Of a stretch of 29,689 bases of DNA, positions 21,007-29,689 are shown in pieces. Within the stretch, counting starts at the first letter, position 1. Every line of letters starts with the position of its first letter. The notes below the pieces were generated by a model. That model ran no database searches and was not told where the DNA came from. It saw only the letters and a list, made by a program, of their open reading frames with translations. The DNA is from Zygnema cylindricum (taxonomy: Eukaryota > Streptophyta > Zygnematophyceae > Zygnematales > Zygnemataceae). Both the position numbers and the translations under genes were made by a program. The stretch covers positions 142,465 to 172,153 of the forward strand of contig JBBHKE010003462.1 of assembly GCA_037447655.1 (NCBI GenBank), in the 5' to 3' direction.

Positions 21007-21789
21007 CTAGATGTGGATTGGATCTCTTGGTATAAGATATGGTGGCCACACCTGTCATTTGTCACCGAGCTTCATCAAGGGAGAGCCGCGGCTTGTGCTC
21101 ATTGACGGTCGATCAATAAAGTTGAAGGTAAAAAATAGAGAGAAGGCCAGTGGAGGACTCCTCGAACCCCTAGAATCAAATGTATTCCTCGTACAATTGT
21201 GCGGGAATTCGTCAAAAAACTTGTACAAAGTGTCAAAAATCTAATGTTGTAAATCAATCAAATTGACCTACCGGTTCCGATGAGCGTAATCTCTTTTTGT
21301 GGAAGTTGATGCATCTTGAGCGGCCACGCACGTGTGCAATGTCGCCCAAAAGAAACATGGTTGGGTCAAATTCATACATAACTCATCAACAAAGGTCCTC
21401 TTATACCCGCGCATGAAAGCCAACCAAGTCAACTCGAGGACTACAGAATATTCTAGAATAGGTACGAGGTGGAGTACCTAAGAAACCTCAAGTTTCTCAG
21501 TGTACCTAGCTTCGGTGCCAACCGCAACAATTCTATTACGCACCAAAATCAAACGCAACAGTATGTTCTCCTCAATGTGAGCAACAAAGTAAAAGAATCC
21601 CTTCCTAATCGATAGGTGCGTTCCAAACACAATGTGGACGCCTTAGAATTGGAGGGTGGGGCAAATACAAACACAAAGATGTAAGGCAGGTGTAAACTCA
21701 TCAAACCGAAGTGTCAAAAAACTTTGTGTGGCTTGCAACCATGAATCTTGGGCCTCGGACCCAGAACCCGAACGTAAACGTGCACACAA
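21007..21789 (-). pseudogene. Possible decayed coding frame, unknown family
   Basis: One minus-strand frame reads for 261 codons with six stops (21645, 21480, 21270, 21243, 21057 and 21009 as codon starts). Between them the text looks protein-like: SEAQDSWLQATQSFLTLRFD, GVHIVFGTHLSIRKGFFYFV, VLHLVPILEYSVVLELTWLA, LYKFFDEFPHNCTRNTF and RPSMSTSRGSPLMKLGD. I recognise no family. All six stops are one C-to-T change from a sense codon. Random sequence would give about twice as many stops, so the signal is suggestive only. An overlapping plus-strand frame at 21011-21244 is an alternative reading. Confidence 0.3.
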
Positions 21790-21916
21790 TTAAGTACAAG
21801 GTACCTTGTCTAAGTGATTACGTAATTCGATGGTCGCTCGCTATTTTGATCTACATTGCTGCGCATGAAAATTGTTGTCGGCAACTACACGCATGAAATT
21901 GTTGTCGGCAACTACA

Positions 21917-22958
21917 CACTCATCGTTATTAGCCTTAAAGATTAATTAGTGTTAGTGCAAAATTAGTGGTGTTGTGTATCGGTAAGGATTTGCCGATTTT
22001 CGATATGGGCCTTTTTCGGGAAGCCGATAATCGATATATTGGTACGATATATCGTTATCGGTGTTATCGCCGATAAATAACTGATGTTTATTGGTTATTA
22101 TCGGCGATAACACCGATATCGATAACTATCGGCGATATATGTACGGACCGTACAGATAAATGTACAGCCAGTTCACTCAACTGTACGTGTTATTCCCCCG
22201 TTGCGCCCTACTCACAACCCCTATCTACTGAGGTGCCTACCAATCAGATCATTTGTACAAGCCAAAAGTATAGTAGCCGACATAAGATATGTACGCCTTT
22301 ACCACGGCTCCAGTTAAAACGATGTACCTTTCACATCCAACGCCATGGCTTTGTCCCTTGCTTCCTTGGGATCCACTGGAAACCTGCCACGTGTCAATCC
22401 GTCGGATTTTTGGCATATGCCGCCAAAAGAGCCATTCCGGGATGGCGGCGCTCACGCTGGCCGTCCGCTCGTATATTCTCATTGAAAGTCGTCCGTTCGA
22501 TTCCGGCGGCCCGCAGAATGTTCTTTTGCGTCCGTTGTAACTTTGTGTCCGTGGTCCTTTTCCCGTTCCATGATCATCAGTTTTGTCGGTACAATGCCGT
22601 ACATTCGCGTAAAATTTATGTTCAGTTAACCGGCCAGAAAGTACTACAAAGTGCAACGTATTTTTTCGTCAAAGTCCTTACATTTCCCGTAGATAACCCG
22701 TTCAGTTTACCAGACAGAAAGTACTCCGAACAGAAAGTACAGATATATCGGGACCTTTGATCGTTCGATAACCGATAACTACCGGTATCGGTGTTATCGC
22801 GATAATTTTTTTACCGATAACACTAGAAATTAGAATTAATAACATTAATTTAGTGCAAGGAGACGTGTCATATTTTAGTCCACGCCCTTAAATAATGTTG
22901 TGAACTCTATTTTGTGATTTTTGGCCAGAAAAAGTTGCGACCAAATTAACGATGAGTG
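21917..22958. mobile_element. MITE of the CACTNCCCAT family, split by a hAT-like insertion
   Basis: The left end CACTCATCGTTATTAG and the right end (reverse complement CACTCATCGTTAATTTGG) are inverted repeats. Without the insertion at 21968-22825 and one duplicated 8-mer the element is about 176 bp, the same size as the copy at 12909. The internal words GTTAGTGCAAAATTAG and AATTTAGTGCAAGG match the family. Confidence 0.7.
21968..22825. mobile_element. Second hAT-like element of the same family, 858 bp, inverted
   Basis: Starts TGGTGTTGTGTATCGGTAAG and ends ACCGATAACACTA, flanked by AAAATTAG (21960-21967) and GAAATTAG (22826-22833), an 8-bp duplication with one mismatch. Its first ~230 bp match the right end of 15713-20483 in reverse complement (TTATCGGCGATAACACCGAT, CTGTACGT). 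Its last ~90 bp match the left end of that element. It is therefore a short member in the opposite orientation. The 175-codon frame inside (22233-22760) has an overlapping antisense frame and no recognisable domain. Confidence 0.8.
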
Positions 22959-24164
22959 GTGTAGAGGGAACATGATTTCTAATGTCCCGCGGCAGCAGTG
23001 CACTAGCCGAGAGAAGAACCTCACAACATGTGAAAACACTATTCAATGCTCATACCCCTTTTTTGTATGAATCCGAATGGGTCCAAAATTAAAACATTTT
23101 TTTTGAAATTGGCCGAGTGATAACTATATTTTTTACCTAAAATGTTGGAAGTCTGATTTCACTAATTAATATCGTTTTATTTGCGATATCTCAACTAGGC
23201 TTTGGGAAGAAATAAGACGAGAAGTAAAGCTTGTTTCTCTCTCAAAAAGTTTGGAGAATTGGGTCCATAAACCAAAATATTTTCATTTTTTCCAAAAAAA
23301 AAAAAATGAAAAAAAAAAAATTATAAATCTTTGGGGAAAAAAAAGGGAATAAGACATCACGTAAAACAAAACAAAATGTCCATCTTCTCAATAATTACAA
23401 TTAGTCTTTCATTTATTTACATTTGGGGGCTCAATAAATAAATAAATAAAATCTGTCGGTTATCCAAGGTAACTACATGAAAGGTTGAGTCTATCAAAAG
23501 GACCAACTCGAATTCTATGGACTCTTGTTAAAAAAAAAAAAAAAAAAAAAAGCAAAGAGGTTTTTAAATTTTGTGCTTTCCTTCAGGTCGATCGCAAACT
23601 TCCTAATTCATTGCTCGTCTTTTTCTTTCAAGACAATTCACGTTTCCACAATTAACCATAACTTTATCTTTTTCAAACATAATTTCAATAGTCAAGCTTT
23701 TCTTTTGAAAACAGGTATTTCAAAAACATGCTCAAACAAGAAACAGGAAGAAGGAAAAAAAAAAAAACCGGAGAAGGTTGGGTCGACTCTTATGTCATCA
23801 GTTTCTTTTGATATATTACATTTAATATAAAATATTTTTTACATTTTATTCTCCACACAAAGCAGTGCCGATTTCTCCTCAAACGAAAAAGTTCCACATT
23901 AATAATATGAGGATAGACCTGCCTCAAAAAACGACAAAAGGGCAAAAAAAAAAAAAAAAACACAAGGAGAGTCAAAAAGTAGTTCCCACTTAAAACTCAA
24001 CGTTACCATGTAATTTGTATCATTTGCTTGTTTTGGACATAAATTTTAATTCAATTCCCACATATTTAAAAACCATCACCAAAGACGATAATCACAAAAC
24101 AGCGACAATTCTCACAATTCAAATCCACACTACATTGGGACTCGCTATTTGGGTTAAACAAATA
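22959..24164. other. Intergenic, no gene seen
   Basis: AT-rich, with several A-homopolymer runs (23295-23345, 23529-23552, 23756-23767, 23945-23960) and a TAAA microsatellite at 23434-23452. Short frames are low-complexity and I recognise none. Confidence 0.6.
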
Positions 24165-24167
24165 TAC

Positions 24168-24352
24168 AGCGTGGGGTTATTCTAGTGTTCTTAGTTATAA
24201 TTTAGTCCAAGCAACAAAGACGATATAAAACCACTTCACAAAATAGCGTTAAAAATAAAGAAATTCGTATTAAAAACGCAAATTTATGTTCAGAGGGCAA
24301 AAATAACCAAGACCAAATTAGTGGTGTAAACACAAAAAGCAATTCACAGTGT
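24168..24352. mobile_element. MITE-like remnant
   Basis: Contains AATAGCGTTAAAAATAAAG, ACGCAAATTTATGTTCAGAG and CCAAATTAGTGGTGTAAACAC, words shared with the copies at 11337-11515 and 21917-22958. Ends are not clear. Confidence 0.4.
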
Positions 24353-24488
24353 GATTAACGGTGACCGATTTACAAATTTATTACATTAAAATACTTCAAT
24401 ATACTGGTTGATATATCTATATGCATATATATGCACATAAAGATGGAGAATACAGTGGGACCTCTAACACGAGCCCTATTCATACTAA

Positions 24489-28165
<3,677 letters not shown>

Positions 28166-28298
28166 GTGCCCTAAATAGAGACACGCTTACCGACCAAAGT
28201 GTGAGAATAGGGCAAAAGATTATGAATTGAAAGGGCTCTTCCTTACAACAAAAATGTGAAAATTGGACCAGAACCTCAGTCGTAAACTTGCTTAGATT

Positions 28299-28461
28299 CC
28301 GCCCTAACCCTAAAATCCTAGCCGTAAACCCTAACCTAGACCTAATTCTAACCCTAAACCCTGGCCCTAAACCCTAGCCCTAAACCTTAGCCCTAAACCC
28401 TAGCACAAAACCCTAGTCGTCAACCTTAACCCTAACCCTAAACGTAAACCCTAACCCTGGA
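28299..28461. repeat. Degenerate plant-type telomere repeat (CCCTAAA)n
   Basis: About twenty imperfect CCCTAAA/CCCTAAC/CCCTAGC units. They lie 134-296 bases upstream of the malectin-like start codon, on the promoter side, and also supply AAACCCTAA telobox-like words. Confidence 0.9.
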
Positions 28462-28496
28462 CAATTCCAGAAACCCTAAGGTACAAGAGCCATTAT

Positions 28497-28686
28497 AGCA
28501 CATTGCCCATCCCTATTAGAGTTACCCACTCTAATTCGAGCAAGTATATTTTCGATTTAACATCATAAAACAGTGTTTACAACATTTAGTTGGTTCGGTG
28601 GCCAATAAACAATAATTTAGTGAGATCGCATTTAATAAGGTATGAATGATAACAATTAATTAATTATGTAACAGCGATGAGCAATT
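28497..28686. mobile_element. MITE-like copy
   Basis: CATTGCCCATCCCTATTAG at the left and AACAGCGATGAGCAAT (inverted) at the right resemble the family ends. The interior has AACAGTGTTTACAAC and AATTTAGTGAGATCGCA. The target duplication is unclear. Confidence 0.45.
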
Positions 28687-28719
28687 TTAGGCCCTGGAGT
28701 ACGGCCCACTAGAGTTATC

Positions 28720-29060
28720 GCCTGTTCTTTTTCACAACTTAAAACATTTTTTCTCCACTTAAAATATTTTTTCTCTGTGCACACGTGGGATTGTTCATCC
28801 GAAGGTCGCGATTGAGAGTCAAGATTCACACCTCATGATTGGCGGTCTCCAATCGACATTCGGATATTTGTGCACGGAAAAAGATGTTGGAAAATGATAT
28901 GCGCATACTTCATTCTGGCTGGGCGAAAACGCCGACGTCAGCGTCTCCAGAATGGTACAATCCTCGTACACAATAGTACAAATCTGGTACAGTAAAGTCA
29001 GGATTTGACGGCTGTTGACTACACCCGCCAATCGTAATTAGTGTAAGGATTTTATTAGTG
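28720..29060. other. Composite repeat sequence, no gene
   Basis: Contains, inverted, the GTGCACGGAG / TGAATCTTGACTCTCAATC block also found at 13604-13804, with two copies of CACTTAAAATATTTTTTCTC-like sequence at 28737-28780. A GTAC-rich stretch (28955-28995) follows. Confidence 0.45.
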
Positions 29061-29105
29061 TCAGTCCTAAACAAGAATATAATACTAATAATTTATAGTC
29101 CGATA

Positions 29106-29258
29106 CACCGCCAATCGCTATTAGAGTAAATAACGCTAATTCGGTGCCCCTTTTTAAATTTTTTAAACCTGAAATACAATCCATAATTCTATTTTTTCCT
29201 TTACGGCTTTTAGGGTTCTTTTTTTGATTAGCGTTAATAACGGAAGTACACTGCGGTG
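29106..29258. mobile_element. MITE-like copy
   Basis: CACCGCCAATCGCTATTAG at the left. The right end contains GATTAGCGTTAATAACGG and GCGGTG. The left flank is TA. It resembles the family at 12909 in size and internal words. Confidence 0.45.
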
Positions 29259-29271
29259 TTTATAGTGTGGT

Positions 29272-29294
29272 GTACGGACATGGTTTGTCCGTAC
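29272..29294. repeat. Hairpin, 9-bp perfect stem
   Basis: GTACGGACA and TGTCCGTAC flank the 5-base loop TGGTT. Confidence 0.75.
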
Positions 29295-29508
29295 CAAAAT
29301 GTACATTTTGAAATAAAAATGTACCAAAAGTCATTTAATATAATTGCGCACGAATGTGAATGTGCATTGGGAAAAGAGACGCAAACTCGAAAATTCAGAT
29401 TTTGGTGTACGAATTGTCAGATTTTGTACGAGTACATATACTGATGTAGACATCGATACGGCAGGTTTTAATTATTCGAAAAAAACCCAAATTAGAGTTA
29501 GGGCGAAG

Positions 29509-29689
29509 TTCCATCATACGTTTCTGTAATTGTACGGCAAACTCTACAGACCGGGTCGATTGAGGGTAACCTTCCATCAGGCGTTCCCAGTAATCGTACG
29601 AACACGTTTACTGGGAGTAAAATTTGTAGCACCCTTCCATCAGGTCGTGCCAGTGAATGAGGTGTTAGATTGCGATTGGTACCACGTAG
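29509..29689. repeat. 63-bp-period degenerate tandem repeat, cut by window end
   Basis: TTCCATCA followed by an RCGT-like word begins at 29509, 29572 and 29635, exactly 63 bases apart. The middle unit contains a 9-bp stem (TCCCAGTAA / TTACTGGGA). The rest of each unit is weakly conserved. Confidence 0.55.

Noticed and set aside
22233-22760. 175-codon plus-strand frame inside the short hAT-like element
   Set aside because: An antisense frame of 135 codons overlaps it, there is no recognisable transposase motif, and the composition is unremarkable. Most likely non-coding.
28299-28461. True chromosome end
   Set aside because: The units are degenerate and unique sequence and elements continue on both sides; it is interstitial.

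Overview
The window looks like nuclear DNA of a land plant or close streptophyte relative. It has U2-type introns with plant-like splice sites, degenerate plant-type telomere repeats (TTTAGGG/CCCTAAA), a Ty1/copia element with plant-type gene order, hAT-like elements, MITEs and many long microsatellites. I cannot name the species. I recognise two protein-coding genes, both on the minus strand and both split into small exons, so they do not show up as long open frames. I found no rRNA, tRNA or CRISPR array and no clear plus-strand gene.

Left half (1-14,500): this is the 5' half of a malic enzyme gene, most like NADP-dependent malic enzyme. Six coding exons (12203-11974, 11093-10973, 10168-10094, 9422-9358, 2408-2216, 1182-1117) join in frame to 250 codons. 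The active-site Tyr, Arg and Lys have the same spacing as in animal malic enzymes (53 and 18 residues). The remaining exons, with the dinucleotide-binding domain, must lie beyond position 1. The intron between exons 4 and 5 is about 7 kb. It holds a 5.4-kb Ty1/copia element (3266-8684, minus strand) inserted into a TA microsatellite, plus two decayed partial copies of exon 5. The copia element has LTRs, a primer-binding site of the half-tRNA-iMet type, a polypurine tract, and gag-PR-INT-RT-RNaseH in order. It is dead: a 245-bp tandem duplication and several frameshifts break it.

Middle (14,500-24,480): a transposon graveyard between the two genes. A 4.77-kb hAT-like element without a visible transposase (15713-20483, perfect 8-bp target duplication) contains a second nested element with inverted repeats of about 300 bp (15998-18407, its own 8-bp duplication). 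It also contains about 1.2 kb of degenerate 13-bp repeats. A second, 858-bp member of the same hAT family lies in opposite orientation inside a small MITE. Between them is a possible decayed coding frame (21007-21789).

Right part (24,489-28,165): a complete four-exon gene for a predicted 583-residue membrane protein. It has a signal peptide, a malectin-like ectodomain, one transmembrane helix and an acidic cytosolic tail, but no kinase domain. All three introns are phase 1. Degenerate telomere-like repeats lie just upstream. The last 1.2 kb holds more MITE-like sequence and the start of a 63-bp-period tandem repeat that runs off the right edge.

The two genes have no evident functional link. 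Exon structures were inferred by hand from splice signals, phase and protein similarity and have not been checked against transcripts or databases.
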